Source of the DNA: Quercus robur
Lineage: Eukaryota; Streptophyta; Magnoliopsida; Fagales; Fagaceae
Assembly (NCBI RefSeq): GCF_932294415.1
Contig: NC_065541.1
Coordinates: forward strand, 51,438,290-51,502,289
Direction: 5' to 3'
DNA length: 64,000 bases
Shown: positions 48,257 to 61,800 of the stretch, piece after piece
Numbering within the stretch: the first letter of the stretch is position 1
Layout: the number at the start of each line of letters is the position of its first letter
The notes under the pieces: generated by a model
What the model was told of the DNA's origin: nothing
Seen by the model: the letters and a program-made list of their open reading frames with translations, nothing else
Databases searched by the model: none
Position numbers and translations under genes: made by a program

Positions 48257-48265
48257 AGATTTACT

Positions 48266-49590
48266 CACTGTAACACGAAACCTTTTAATGTCAAATGAGC
48301 TGAGTTCTAAAATTGGTCGCATTATTGGCTAAATGTATTTAGGAATTATTCATTTATAGTACCTTATTTGCATAGTGTTTATCAAAATATATAGTTTTTG
48401 GTAATTTTTATATAGACAAGTTTGGTTACAAATTTAGTTGTAGTCTAAGGTTACAACTATAAAAATTAACATGGTTACAAATTTTGAAAATCTAATCGTT
48501 GAATTACATATTCTTTATGCAATAGACACATATCAAATTTTGTATCAATTGGATATTATTTACTATTTGATTCATAAACTAATTTTTTAGGTAAAATTTT
48601 ATACTATAAAAACTTGAAATTTAAATATTTGATTGATAACATAGCGATGACGGCTCCATAATTTCTTTTCAGGAGAGTCATTAAGAAACTTAAATTAAAC
48701 AAAATTTAATAAAAAAATAACTTGAATATATTGAGTTATCGACCCAAAAAAAAAAAATCACACAAATACATGACATTTTATTTTTTTTTTCTACAAGTTT
48801 TAATATTTTGAAATCATTATGAGTTTTCATTATCTATTGTTAATGTGGGTAGATGTGACCATTTTTATAAAGTTTGTATAGAATTTTGTATTTTTATGCA
48901 ATTGTCGTTATCTATTAATTTGTCATTGTTTTATAAAAATATTTTAAACTGAATGACAAAATTCAACTCCCGTGCATTGTATTAATTATTGACCCAAAGA
49001 GCCACACTCATCCATAAATATATATAAATAATATAATATGTGTCTATTTAACCAATCAAATGTTTGAATAATCACTAACTTTACTACATTTTTAATCACC
49101 AATTTTATAACAAAATGTTATTATCACATGATAATAATACACACACAAGTAACAAACCCTCTATATTTCTTAGATATTAAATTATATAAAGTTATATTAT
49201 ATTTATATTATACACACACATTCACAAAAATAACATTATAACAAAAATAAATAAATAAATAGCGCACACAATTAGTGTCAAACACACACACTCATACAAA
49301 TAATATATAAATTTATAATATAAAAAAAGATACACTTATAACTCACAAACACTCACTATTTACTCTTTAAAGTCAGAGATGCTAATAGCCAAATAGAGAA
49401 AAGAGATCCATGAGAGATAGATCTATGATTTATGTTATTGGTTTGTTTTGGGATATATTGATTTGTGTTGTTTAGTTTTAGGTTGAATTGATTTATGTCA
49501 AAGTGTGCAAAATTTAAGCTAGGGTATACAAAAATATTTTAAAGGTAAATTAAACTAATAAAATAATATTCTATACATATAATTTTTTTA
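48266..49590. other. Intergenic, nothing recognised
   Basis: Very AT-rich with short (AC)n clusters around 49140-49290. No gene, RNA or element termini could be supported. Confidence 0.5.
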
Positions 49591-49665
49591 TCGAGTTAGG
49601 GGGTTCATTTGAACCCCCGAAAGCAGTAGTAACGCTGCCCTTGTGACATAGTTATTGATATTTGA
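49591..49665 (+). repeat. Dispersed repeat fragment, copy 2
   Basis: The plus-strand partner of the fragment at 2370-2440: GAGTTAGGGGGTTCATTTGA, then CCCCCGA, GTAACGCTGCCCTTGT and ATAGTT. The shared order of words over ~60 bp is beyond chance. Confidence 0.5.
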
Positions 49666-50012
49666 TATTCTGGAAATTTTGAAATTATGGAGGATATAAA
49701 AACAAAATGTAATCCAATAATAATTTGTTAAAATTTACGTCAAATAAAAAGATATTGAGTGGTAGGTTCTAATTAGTTCAATTGGTAAAACTTTTGATGG
49801 TTGAATAAAAGATTTAAGGTTCAATCCTCGCTTATTGATATTTGATATTCTGGAAATTTTGTAATTATGGAGGATATAAAAAGAAAATGTAATCTAATAA
49901 TAAATTTGTTAAAATTTACGTCAAATAAAAAGATATTGAGTGGTGGGTTCTAATTAGTTCAACTGATAAAACCTTTGATGGTTGAATAAGAGATTTGAGG
50001 TTCAATCCTCGC
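49652..50012 (+). repeat. Tandem duplication, unit ~180 bp
   Basis: Copy 1 (49652-49831) and copy 2 (49832-50012) match over their whole length with about a dozen substitutions and one indel. The unit ends within a SINE body at CTCGCTTA, so the first copy holds only the 5' part of the SINE and the second leads into the full one. TTATTGATA marks the joint. Confidence 0.9.
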
Positions 50013-50102
50013 TTACATAAAAAATTGATTGGTGTTTGGTATGATGATAAAGAGGTATCATTAAGAGCGGACGTCATAGGTTAAAACTTTCTAAAAAAAA
50101 AA
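49942..50102 (+). mobile_element. tRNA-derived SINE with 19-bp target duplication
   Basis: The tRNA-like head has TTAGTTCAACTGATAAAA (A box) and GGTTCAATCC (B box), followed by a second unit with AAGAGCGGACGTCATAGG and GGTTAAAACTTTC and then an A tail. AAATAAAAAGATATTGAGT occurs exactly at 49923-49941 and 50103-50121, on either side of the element. This is a clean retroposition signature. Confidence 0.85.
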
Positions 50103-50121
50103 AAATAAAAAGATATTGAGT

Positions 50122-50949
50122 AGAGTGATAACTTTTAGGCTATAATCAAATTTTTAGCCAAACTTTGTCATTTTGTTAGTTTATTTTATTTAAAAAAAAG
50201 AAGTTAAAAGCTACATTATTTGCATTATAAAAAAAGTAGACAAGTAACACGTTTTTTTTTTTTAACAATTCCCAAATGCATTTGGTTATCATTAAAATAC
50301 TAGTAATTTATTTTACTTTCAGCTAATGCACAATTTTTAAAAATACTTTTTTTTATAAAGATGATTGTATGATTACACATCTTATTCTTTTAAACAAAAC
50401 AAACCGTTATAAAAATATAAGCACATCCTTTCCCTAAAAAAAAAAAAGGAATTAGTGCATTTCCATTTTAGGTAACTGTGGGATAAAGTTTTTCCATTGT
50501 TTAGAAATTTCATGCTCTCAACACGTAGACAGTATGTCAACATGTGGGTGAAAGAAAGTGCATGAATCCATGATCCCATTAATGTTGTTTCTTTTAGATC
50601 TAACAAAAACCAGGTACTAAATCTGTAAAATTCCCGTCATTTTTTTAAAATTTTCCTGTCCAAAAAAAAAAAAAAAAAAAAAATCGCAATCGCAATTAAT
50701 GCTCATCAAACATACACACCATACCGTAGTAAAGACCAGGATCAATCGTAACACCAACCCAATATGACAATTCAGTCCCTCAAAAAATCATGTCCACACC
50801 TAAGTTTTTAGATAATAAACGAGGGCAAAACAGAGAAAACAAATTAGTTACACATACATAAAAATAAAAATAAAAATTTGTAATGATCTTGGGTGTAAAA
50901 TTTATTCTAATAAAGCACACAAGAAGCAACAACAAACAACAACAATAAA
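50122..50949. other. Intergenic and distal MED12 promoter
   Basis: No gene is recognised. A long A run lies at about 50661-50683. From about 50700 C content rises towards the MED12 leader. Confidence 0.4.
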
Positions 50950-52886
50950 CAGAGGTGAATGTATCGTCGTCATCGTCATCAGCAACCCAACAAAAAAGCT
51001 TTAAGGCGAGTCAAAGCCCCTCAAACCCCGAGACGCTTCGACTCTTCTTCTCCTTCTTTTTTCTGTGTTTCTCTCTCTAAATCTATATCTTTCTTTCTCT
51101 CTCTACAAAGCTAAAATTTTTTCTTTCTTTCTTACAATTCTCTCTCTCTCTTACTTCGATTCCCAAATCTCTCAGAGGTACGCCTATCCGAATCGCGATA
51201 TTGTTTTGTTTTTTTTTGTGTGGATTTTTTTTTTTTTTTTGGGTTTTTGTTTATTCCCATTCTGTCCCAAACATTTCCCCTCTTTTTACGATATTGCCAT
51301 CAAAACCCTAGCTCTGCTATTTTCTTTCTCTACAAAGCCCCAATCCCCCCTTGTAGTTCACTACGCTTCGTGTTTCCCCAGAATAGGAATTGGAATTCTG
51401 TCAAAACCCTAGCTCTGGTTTCTCTGCTTCAAAATCATGGTGTGTTTTCTATTAGATTTGAATATTTTGTGCTGCGAACTTTAATTTTTTAATGGTTAAT
51501 TTGATTAAGAAATTTAGATTGAGTTTGAAAATTTTTAGGGTATTTAGTAGATTGGTGTATTGTTGGGTTTTTATTTTTTCTTGTAACAGTTATTAGTTGC
51601 TTTTTTTTTTTTGGTGGGGGATTTTGAACTTGTTTGAGCTACTTGGGTGATTAGGTTTGGCTAGAAAAGTTCAAAATTCAAAGTAGTTTGGTAGATGGGT
51701 GCTTAGATTTGATCTGTTAATGAAATTCTATTGCTGTGTTCGTATTGAGCTTGAAATTTGATTCACAGAAGCTCCAAACTCTAGGGCTGTGCTTAATTTT
51801 TAGTGCAAAGTTTTGAACTATAAAATTATGATTATTGACATTGGCAACTACTAGGATTGAATATTTTACTTGGTTTTATATGTTTTATCATTTTATTATT
51901 AGCAACTCCAAACTACTATTAGTAAGCTTCTTGAAATTGTTGGGTGATGAAGGATTTTACATTTGGGCAGGAGTGATTAGTTTCGAGAATGTTACTCTTT
52001 ATAATTTGCTTAGGTTTCAAAATGTTCGTTCGTTTACATGTTTGAAATCTCAAGTTTTGTCTACTCCAAATATTGGGTTGTGTTTTTCTTTTCTTATTTA
52101 TTTGTTTTCCAGATGGGGGGTAAGGTGATCTAGAAGTTAGTAACTTTGACTGGTTAAGCCAGGAGTTCATTATCTTTGTTGTTTATGGGTAAAATTTTTA
52201 AGTGTTGCATCTCCAAAGGGAAAATTTCTGGTTCATGCTTATAAGAGAGTGCAACGCTTCATTTATATGTCTTTCCTGATATTTAAACCACCAGCAATTT
52301 AGAGTTCAAAATTGTAAGTTTCCCTCCAAAACACCATTTGACATGCTATCTTAAATTTAGGCAACTTTAACAATAAACTGAAGCAACATATAGCAAACAA
52401 GAAAGTTCCTGCATTTATGGATATCTTGGTTATGCAACTATCTAGTTTTAGCTCTATGTTTTACCATACATTCTTTTCCCCAGCTGTGTGATGTTTTACA
52501 CACACATTCTAGCACTAATGCTAATAGGTCTGGTGGTACACATTCAATTTAACACATTTGTGTTACACAGACTGGGTTTCATAGATTCGGTGCTTAAGAT
52601 CAATGCAGTTTTTGTGGTTTGACTTGTATTCTGAAGAAGTTGATAAAGTTCATTATTCATTGATTATATGTTTGAGGTCATATGTTAGAACCCCTTTGTT
52701 TGGCATCTAACTTTATTCCCTAAATTGTTAATGATTTTGGTATATTATTCGACTATATGAATTATGTGGTAAATTCCTTTGGTTAGACATACTCTAGTGA
52801 ACATGTTTTTGGAATGCAGTTTAGCTTTCACAACTTCTAATAGCGGCTTGATGCTGGGGGCAGTATGCCGGTGATAGTTGGGAGAA
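50950..52886 (+). promoter_or_regulatory. MED12 5' region: CT-rich leader, 5'-UTR intron, uORFs
   Basis: A CT-rich leader exon ends CAGAG|GTACGC at 51177. A 1.64-kb 5'-UTR intron (51178-52819) ends AATGCAG|TTTAGC, and 52820-52886 is the rest of the leader. Two short upstream frames start in it: ATG at about 52851 (M-L-G-A-V-C-R, stop) and ATG at 52865, whose 17-codon frame runs past the main start at 52887 in another frame. An overlapping uORF of this type would lower initiation at the main ATG. Confidence 0.55.
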
Positions 52887-55800
52887 ATGCAAAGGTATCA
52901 TGCTGCCAGCTGCACTAGTGCAGTTAATAACAGTGCAATAGGTGGGCCATCAGCTAGGGAGACTGCCCGAGCTGATTCATCTTCATTGCCAACTAATTTT
53001 TCCCTGAATTCTAGGTAAATGGGTTCCATAAAAACCCGTCTTCTCATGCTCTTTTTTGCAGATAATGAACAACTGTACTGTCTACTTCCACCCCACTCAT
53101 TGTTTATATTTAGTTTTCAATTTAGCATTATTATGACCATATCCTTTCTAGTGTATGCTATGATTAGATTCCAATTAATAGCTTGCCGTTCAGATTCGGA
53201 GAGTAGGTTATTTAGTGTCCCATGCCTGCTCACTTTGTTATCATAATTAATTGTCTTTTGATACAATTTACCAATTGATTTTTCTAGAAATTATGGCATT
53301 CTTTATTGTTGTGCATTTCCTTTTTTTTAATATCACATGGTAGTGGTAATTGCATTTATGCATTTCCTTTGTTTCTTACTGCACCATAAGTGATGAAGTA
53401 TGGAAATTAGTGGAATACTTTGAATCAGGAACTTGTTCTCTAATCTTTGTCTTTCTTTTCTATCAATACTTTGTATGACCATTTTTTTAGAAATCTTTGT
53501 GGGACTAGATTCTGCAATTTAGAGCTTTGTTTGTTGATGGTGATGCACTAGCTGTGTGGCAAATTTTGTACACTTGGTATCCTACTGTTCCTTTTGTAAG
53601 TGAGAAAATTAATTGAAAAGTGGAAATGGGAAAAACTCTAATGGACTGGAAGTAAACAAGAGGAACCTATAGGAAAAAACCAGAAAAAGAGGAAAAAAAT
53701 AGAGGAAGAAAGGAATCAAGAGCCTTATTTATCCCAAAAAAAGAAAAAAAGAAAAGAGAAAGGAATCAAGAGCCTTAGATGTAGCCATCATATCAACTAG
53801 CGGGTTCAAGAGTAGAGGGTTTAATCCTATTAAGAGAAACTTGATACCATCAAAAGTTTGACTATTCCTGCCCTGCCATGGGTTCTCCATTAGGTATAAT
53901 GACTCTGCACATCATATCCTATAAACTTTATGCTTTTCTAACCTTCCTTCCTGACTAGCCAAACAAGTAAAAGAATTACCAAAAAGGTCTTTTATGTCTG
54001 ACGCAATGCAGGGTCCTTTTTTCTCATCAGGAAAACCTTTCCCAATCGTTTTAATCATTCTTTACACTTTCATAGAATATCTTTAATTCCTGATCTAACA
54101 CAGACTAGATTGTTCTAGTAGAGTTTTTTTATTTATTTTTTTTGTAATGTATTTATCAAATTATTCTTTTAACAAATAGTTATGATATTATCATTTGACA
54201 TTTTGTGTAGGCGGTCCTCTCAACTGACTGCATACAAGTTGAAGTGTGATAAAGAGCCTTTAAATTCTCGGTAATCTTTGCAACAGAATTGCATCTTCGT
54301 TTTGTTGTTTTTTCCTGTTTTGCCCTTTTCGTAAACTGTTTTGGATTGTACACAGAGTAATGTTGTATTTCAATTTCTTATGCATTTTAGTCTCCTTTGT
54401 TTGCATTTCATTGAAACAGTGAACTAAAAAGTATACAACTTGCTGTTTGTTCTGATGTTTTGCATTTAGAGCTATTCTAATGGTGCTATAGTTCTTATCT
54501 CATTTTATAATTTTGTCACTCTTTTAATCTCAGACTTGGGCCTCCTGACTATCACCCTCAAACTCCAAATTGTCCCGAGGAGACTCTCACCAAAGACTAT
54601 GTGCAAGCTGGTTACAGGGAGACTATTGAGGGAATTGAGGTACATTATTATCTGATTAATACATTAAATTAATTCTCCAAGAGGGAGTATGTATACATGT
54701 GGAGGTTACTTCTATATTTTGAATTGTGAATGCATTACTTAAATATCAATAGTTTGGTCATTATGAATTTAGAGTGTATTTGGATGAGTTTATTTTCATT
54801 ACCCTTTTTCACTATGAGTTTATTTTCATTACCCTTTTTCACTATGAGTTTATTTTTATAAGCTGTGTAATATTATAGTTGTACTTGGTGAAAGTGAAGC
54901 TTTAAAAAGCTATACATAAGCTGGCAGTGCAAAAAAAGCTGGGATTTTAAGCTAAAACAAACATTCCCGTAGAAAACCACCAACCAGCATTTATATTTCT
55001 GAATTTTTGGTTACATTATCAATGCAGTAGTCAGTTGACATATAATGATATAAGGTTTTTGAAATACTTATGGAGACATCCTGGGATCCCCTCCACTTCC
55101 AACTATTGAATTATTAAAAAAAAAAAAGTGTATAGATTCCCAACTATTGAATTATTAAAATAAAAAAAGAATATAGAGATTATTTTACTTATAAAAAAAA
55201 AAGATTATTGAAAATTTTTTGTATGGTTAAAAGCCTTGGAATAGTATTGATATGCAGGTATTGAATGTTGAATAAACTTCCTTTAAGAAGATTGCATTGA
55301 AGCATATCAGTGCAACAAACTCAACTCTTCTGTATTCTCCTTTGGTGGTTATTATCTAACTTGGTTTAACTTGTTGAGTGTGTTAGGAAATTAGAGAGAC
55401 CTCATTGACTCAGTTTCAAGCTTTCTCTAAGCCTATTATCATCAAGTGCAAAGAGGTAGTAATCTGTTTTGTTACTATTCTTCAAATTATCTCAAACTTC
55501 TTTATCTTCATGTTTGATTCCTTTCTCATACTTTCCCAAAAGTGGAAAAAAATAGAGATTCCTTTCTGGAAAAATGATCATGGTGCTAAATGATTTGTGA
55601 TTATTTGCTTTTCTTTGCAGGCAATCAGGAAACGCCTTAGGGCTATCAATGAATCTCGTGCACAAAAGCGGAAGGTGATGAACTATTTTCTCAACTGTTA
55701 TTGGCATTTAGCGAACAATAGATTTAAACCTTTTTGCTGTTTGTGTGCATTTAAACCCATGTGCATTTTTTAGTGGCTTCAGTCTTGCCTATTAGGGGTT

Positions 55801-58800
55801 TTCAGGTTTTGAAATCTTATTATGAAATTTGATGCTATATGTTTTTCTTACTATGACAGGCTGGTCAGGTTTATGATGTGCCTCTTTCTGGTTCACAATT
55901 AACTAAACCTGGTGTCTTTCCTGAACAAAGACCATGCGGTGAAGACTTCAAGAAGAAATGGATTGAGGTATGTCTTCTATTTTTCTTCAATACCATTGTG
56001 CCTGTACCATAATGATTGATGACACTTTAATTCCTTTTTTTCCCGGTTGATTAATTACATTTATTACCATTAGTTACCTACCCAAAAAAAGAAACATTTA
56101 TTATCATTAGTTGGAAAATGTATGTAAGATTTTTACTCCAATAGCCAAGAGAGATGCTAATAGTCCTTTGTTGTATTTCCTAGCCTAGAAGCCTATGTGT
56201 TTTCCCAGTTGCCAACTTTTTGGTAAATAAGATATGCTTTTAGGGGAGCAGAAAAGGCTACCATATAGCACTTGTCAGTTTTTGGCCATATGGTGATTCA
56301 GTGTAGTCTCTGTTACGTTAGTACTCTTGGACATTACTAACTAATATAAATACTGCAGTGCTATGTTTCTTGATTAGATATGGTTAAGAATTTTTTTTTT
56401 TTTTTTTTGATAAGTGATATGCTTGACTTTATGGGAATTATAAGTTCTTATATGGGATGTTGAATGCTATTAGAAATGGTGAGATGAGATCTGTGTGTGG
56501 CACGTTAAGGGAATGGGTAGCACCATAAAGTTTAGATGCCCAGTCTCCTCACTTGATTGCTAGGATTCGACATTTGCTGTAGTTTTTTTATTTTATTTTT
56601 TTTCTTCTTGAAAGTGATTTATATACTTAAAAAGCGACTACCAGTGAAGTGGCTACCTATGATAAAGCATCTCAACTTTATTGTCTCTGTTGAGCATTTC
56701 TGAATGTGCTTAGATTTTTTACTGACAAAAAATGTACATATCAGAATTTTAACTTAATAATTCTTTGACACTGACTTCCTTTTCGTTTTCCTTCCTAATA
56801 TATATATATATATATATTGCAGGGTCTATCACAACCACACAAACGATTACGTTCTTTGGCTGATCATGTCCCTCATGGAAATGGGAGGAGATCACTCTTT
56901 GAAATTTTAATTAGAAATAATGTTCCGTTACTGAGAGCAACTTGGTTTATTAAAGTAACATATCTTAATCAGGTATGAATGTGTGAACACTTGTACCCAC
57001 AGGTTAATCAATCGTTTTTTTGGCTATTTTTAATATTGGAAGGTAGCAGATTATGGTTGTATTTTGCAGGTTCGGCCTGGTTCTACAAGTATCTCTTCGG
57101 GGGCGCCTGACAAAGCTCAGTTTACCCGCACTGAGCTCTGGACAAAAGATGTTATTGATTATTTGCAATATCTCTTGGATGAATTTTTCTCAAGAAATAA
57201 ATCTCATTCTAATCCACACAGCAGAGATCGATCACCACAAGTGTCTTATGCTGGGTCTCTACAGCATAGGAGTGATCCAGCATCAGCAGTCCTTGATGGT
57301 GAGGAGCCTTCCCTACATTTTAAATGGTGGTATGTATCACGTCTATTGCAATGGCACCATGCAGAAGGGATACTTCTTCCCTCTCTTATCATTGATTGGG
57401 TTCTATGTCAACTACAGGTACTGTTTTTGCTCTTACCTTTTTTTATTATTTATTTTTTTTAAAGATTAAAACAGAATTAATGTGCTCTTAAAAAGATGGA
57501 TAAAACCTTTTGGTATCCTTTGTAAGTACATGAGGTTCCATTCTCTATGGTTTTAATTTCATATTTTTTCTCTTCAGGAAAAAGAAACACTTGAGATTTT
57601 GCAGTTGCTGTTGCCTATTATATATGGTGCTTTAGAAACTGTTATTTTATCTCAAACTTATGTACGAAGTCTTGCTGGAGTAGCTCTTCGTTTCATTCAG
57701 GAGCCTTCTCCTGGTGGATCAGATCTAGTAGATAATTCGCGGAAGGCATATACAACCTCTGCACTGGTTGAGATGCTTCGGTATTTGATACTGGCTGTAC
57801 CTGATACATTTGTTGCATTGGACTGCTTTCCCTTACCACCCTGTGTGAAATCTCATGCAGTAAATGATGGGAATCTCATATCAAAGATATGTGGGGATGT
57901 AGAAAAGATTAAAATTTGTTCTGCAGAAGCTGCTTCTATGTTCAAAAGTAAATTTCTTGATACTCAATATCAATCCTTGGCCTTTGATCATGTTGTTTCC
58001 TCAATTCAGAAACGTGCTGATGCTCTTGCAAAAGCTGCAAGTCCTGGCTATCCAGTTCATAGTCTAGCAAAAGCTGTACAGATCTTGGATAAATCTCTTG
58101 TGCTTGGAGATGTCAGAGGGGCTTGTAAGTTTCTGTTTGAAGATCATTTTGACAGTGCTATTGCTGAAGGTTGGATTGCAGAAGTAAGCCCATGCTTGAG
58201 ATCATCGTTGAAGTGGATTGGGAATGTGAGTTTGTCATTTGTTTGTTCTGTATTTTTCCTTTGTGAGTGGGCAACATGTGATTTCAGGGATTTTCGGACT
58301 GCTCCGCCTCATAACCTGAAGTTCACAGGCAGAAAAGATTTTTGTCAATTATATATTGCAATTCGAATTATAAAGCTGAAGATAGGAGATTTGCAAAGTT
58401 CATCTCGAGGCAAGAGTGAGAGCTCCCTTGGAGTTGGTAGCTTTGAAACTAAAAATAATTTAAAAAGTTTGGATGGAAGAAGTGTAAATTCAGATCTATT
58501 TGAGAGCCCTGGTCCATTACATGATATCTTAGTGTGTTGGATTGATCAGCATGATGTACACTATGGAGAAGGTAGCAAGCGCCTTCAGCTACTCATAGTG
58601 GAACTCATACGTGCTGGCATATTTTACCCCCTGGCATATGTGAGGCAGCTGATTGTAAGTGGAGTTGTGGATATGAATGGACCTGTGGTTGAGCTTGAGA
58701 GGCGGAAGAGACATTATAGAGTCTTGAAGCAGTTGCCTGCGCTCTTTTTGCGTGATGCTTTGGAAGAAGCGAGGATTGCTGAGGGGCCAAATCTCTTGGA

Positions 58801-61800
58801 GGCCATTCAAGTCTACTCAAATGAACGTCGCCTTGTACTTCGAGGGCTGTTCTGTGATCAACAGAAAAATTCAAATGCTGCAAATATATCAACTCAAAAG
58901 CCAATCCCTGGGAAAGATGTTGCTTCCCCAGCTTCCATTGATCAGTGGAAAACTGCTCAGTCATCGTCCTATGTATTGCCTGTCAAGAATGCCAAAAATG
59001 ATTTTGATGTTGAGGAACTGAAGATGGCAATCATGGTACTGTTGCAGCTCCCAAACAGTTCATCTTCATCCACAGATACAGGACTCGATGAATCTCAAGG
59101 GAGTGTCAAGAGGCCTTTTGGGTTGCTTAACAACAAAGTGGATCTGGTGGAAGGTACACCTGGGTGTGAAGAATGTAGAAGGGCAAAGAGGCAAAAATTA
59201 AATGAGGAAAGGAGCTCTTACCTTCAAGTACATTCACCAATTCCTTCGGATGATGAGGATACTTGGTGGATGAGGAAGGGGCCTAAATCCTTGGAGTCCT
59301 TTAAAGTTGAACCTCCACTTAAGTTGAGCAAATCAGTCTCCAGGACCCGGCAGAAGACTGTTCGTAAAACTCAGAGTCTTGCTCAATTAGCAACTGCTAG
59401 GATTGAGGGTAGCCAGGGAGCATCTACAAGTCATGTATGTGATAATAGGGTAAATTGCCCTCACCATAAATCTGGATTGGAAGGAGAGACTCCTAAGTCA
59501 ATTGATGGAATCAGATCAAACAATTGCAGAGATATTGTTGCTATTGGAAAAACATTAAAGAAACTGCGTTTTGGAGAGAAGGGGACCGTTACGGTTTGGT
59601 TGATGACTATTGTGAAGCAGCTTGTTGAAGAAACTGAAAAGACTGTAGGCAAGGCTGGCCAGTTTGGCAGGCCTTTCACTCCTGTTGATGATAGGAGCTC
59701 TATAAGGTGGAAGCTTGGCGAGGATGAACTGTCTGCTTTACTGTATTTGATGGATGCTACTAATGATTTAGTTTTGGCGGTCAAATTTCTCCTTTGGTTG
59801 TTTCCAAAGGTGCTCAGTAGCTCCAATTCTACCGTCAGTTCTGGGAGGAATGTTGTGATGCTGACAAGGAATGTGGACAACCAAGTGTGTAAAGTAGGGG
59901 AGTCATTTTTGTTATCATCCCTCAGAAGGTGCAATCTCAAATTTTTTCAGTTAAATCTAATAGCTTTTTCATTTCTGGCATTTTAATTTCTTTTCCTCTT
60001 TTTTATTATTATTTTATCTAATAAACTATATAGCATTGTTACCTTGCTATTTTGTTTCTTTAATCTGCTGTGAATTTGATTAAATCTGCAATCTGCTGAG
60101 CATTTATTTCTTATGTAGCATTAGCCTTTTCCTGTCTTTCTTTTCTTCGTAACAGTCATTGCCTCCTGGTTTCACACTTAATCAATGTCCAATGTCTTTG
60201 GTTACCTTTTCCTCCCTTTAGATCTGCTAGATGAAACAGAATGTTACATATGCCTGTCTGTCTGCGCTCAACTTTTTGTGGGCAACTAACTCTAGATTAA
60301 ATGACACGTCACCCCCCAACCCTCCTCTGGGGCAGTAAAATCAAGGTCGGTTCAACACCAACCTGGTGCTTGTGTAATTTACCAATTTGTGTCACAGTTA
60401 AATTATATCTTAAATTGCTGCTCTCATTGGATGTCGTTTGTTTTTTTTTTTGCAACCATCTGAATTTTACAACTTACAGCACTGGGGAGACATTTTTGGT
60501 GCCATTTTTGACAAAGTTTATGTACCTGTTATATATGTCACCAATCTGCAGGTCATGCTTTTCAAACTATCTCTTTTATTAGTTATCTGCAGATCAAGGC
60601 AACTTATTTATTTTCCAGGAAAAGCTGGTATTTCTCCCATAATAATTGGTTGGAGGGTGAGGTCATGGGTTTAAGACCCATTAGGTGCATGTGTAGTTTA
60701 CCAATGATAATAATAATAATAATAATAAAAATCTCCAGGGAAAACATCTCTCATGATCCAGAAAACTATTTTTTTGTTCTTAGCTTTATGAGGAACTTGT
60801 TTCCCAAAGTTTGTCTTCCATGAATTTATGTTCCTCAAAGTTTGTCTTCCATGAATTTATCTAAAAAATTTTCTTCTACTCCAGTTTATTGTTGCACATG
60901 GCACACCTAGAGAGATTAATGATCCAGGTTTTATTGAGCCACTTGTGAATTTCTTCTAGAAACATGCGGTTCTCCTATGCATATTCTTTTCCTTTTCATC
61001 TGTGCATGTCTTGTCTATAGTATCACTGTGCTGATTCAATTCCAATTTAGCTTGTCTTAAATGCCTAACACTTAGATTTGGTTCAGGTATGAGAATGTGC
61101 TTATTGCAATGGATCTTATTCCTGAAGCCTTGTCAGCCGCGATGCATCGTGCTGCAGCAGTAATGGCCTCAAATGGAAGAGTTTCAGGTTCAGCAGCCCT
61201 TGCGTATGCTCGATATCTGTTGAAGAAATATAGCAAAGTGGGTAGTGTCATAGAATGGGATAAAAATTTCAAAACGACATATGATAAGAGACTTATTTCT
61301 GAACTTGAACGATCAGCGGATGGAGATATAGGGTTTCCACTTGGTGTACCAGCAGGAGTTGAAGATCTTGATGATTTTTTCCGTCAGAAGTTAGGTGGTG
61401 GCCGATTTTCAAGAGTGGGTATGAGCATGAGAGATATAGTGCAACGACATATTGATGAAACTTTAAACTATTTTTTGGGTAAAGAGAGAAAACATTTTGC
61501 TACTGGTACAACAAAAGTTCCTGCTGTTGAAAAATGGGATGACGGAAATCAGGTGGCTCAACAAATAATTATGGGAATAATGGACTGCATTAGGCAGACT
61601 GGAGGTGCTGCTCAAGAAGGAGACCCCTCATTGGTCTCTTCTGCGGTTCATGCCATTGTTCATAATATTGGGCCAACTATTGCGAAAATGCCAGATTTTA
61701 CAGGCAGTAATTATACAAATTTTTCATCTGCAACATTTTCATCAAATTTTGCCAGACACATTTTACGCATCCATATAACTTGCCTATGCCTGCTTAAGGA

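Larger units (their letters stand above)
59929..61086 (+). other. MED12 intron 9 with two SINE fragments and a tandem repeat
   Basis: The intron runs from a weak donor (AG|GTGCAA) to TTCAG|GTATGAG. It holds two copies of one SINE family (annotated separately) and a ~32-bp imperfect duplication with AAGTTTGTCTTCCATGAAT at about 60805-60860. The phase is 2 on both sides, and the protein continues SLLSSLRR-YENVLIAMD. Confidence 0.7.

Noticed and set aside
48062..48298. 78-aa open frame
   Set aside because: It is a translation of the foldback element's inverted repeat.
49942..50015. Possible tRNA gene
   Set aside because: A- and B-box words are present, but arms do not pair well and the segment is followed by a SINE body, A tail and target duplication; it is a tRNA-derived SINE head.
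58230..58290. Possible intron in MED12 exon 9 beginning GTGAGT after the codon for Asn in KWIGN
   Set aside because: The frame continues with VSLSFVCSVFFLCEWATCDF, which contains the conserved LCEWA signature, so this GT is not used as a donor.
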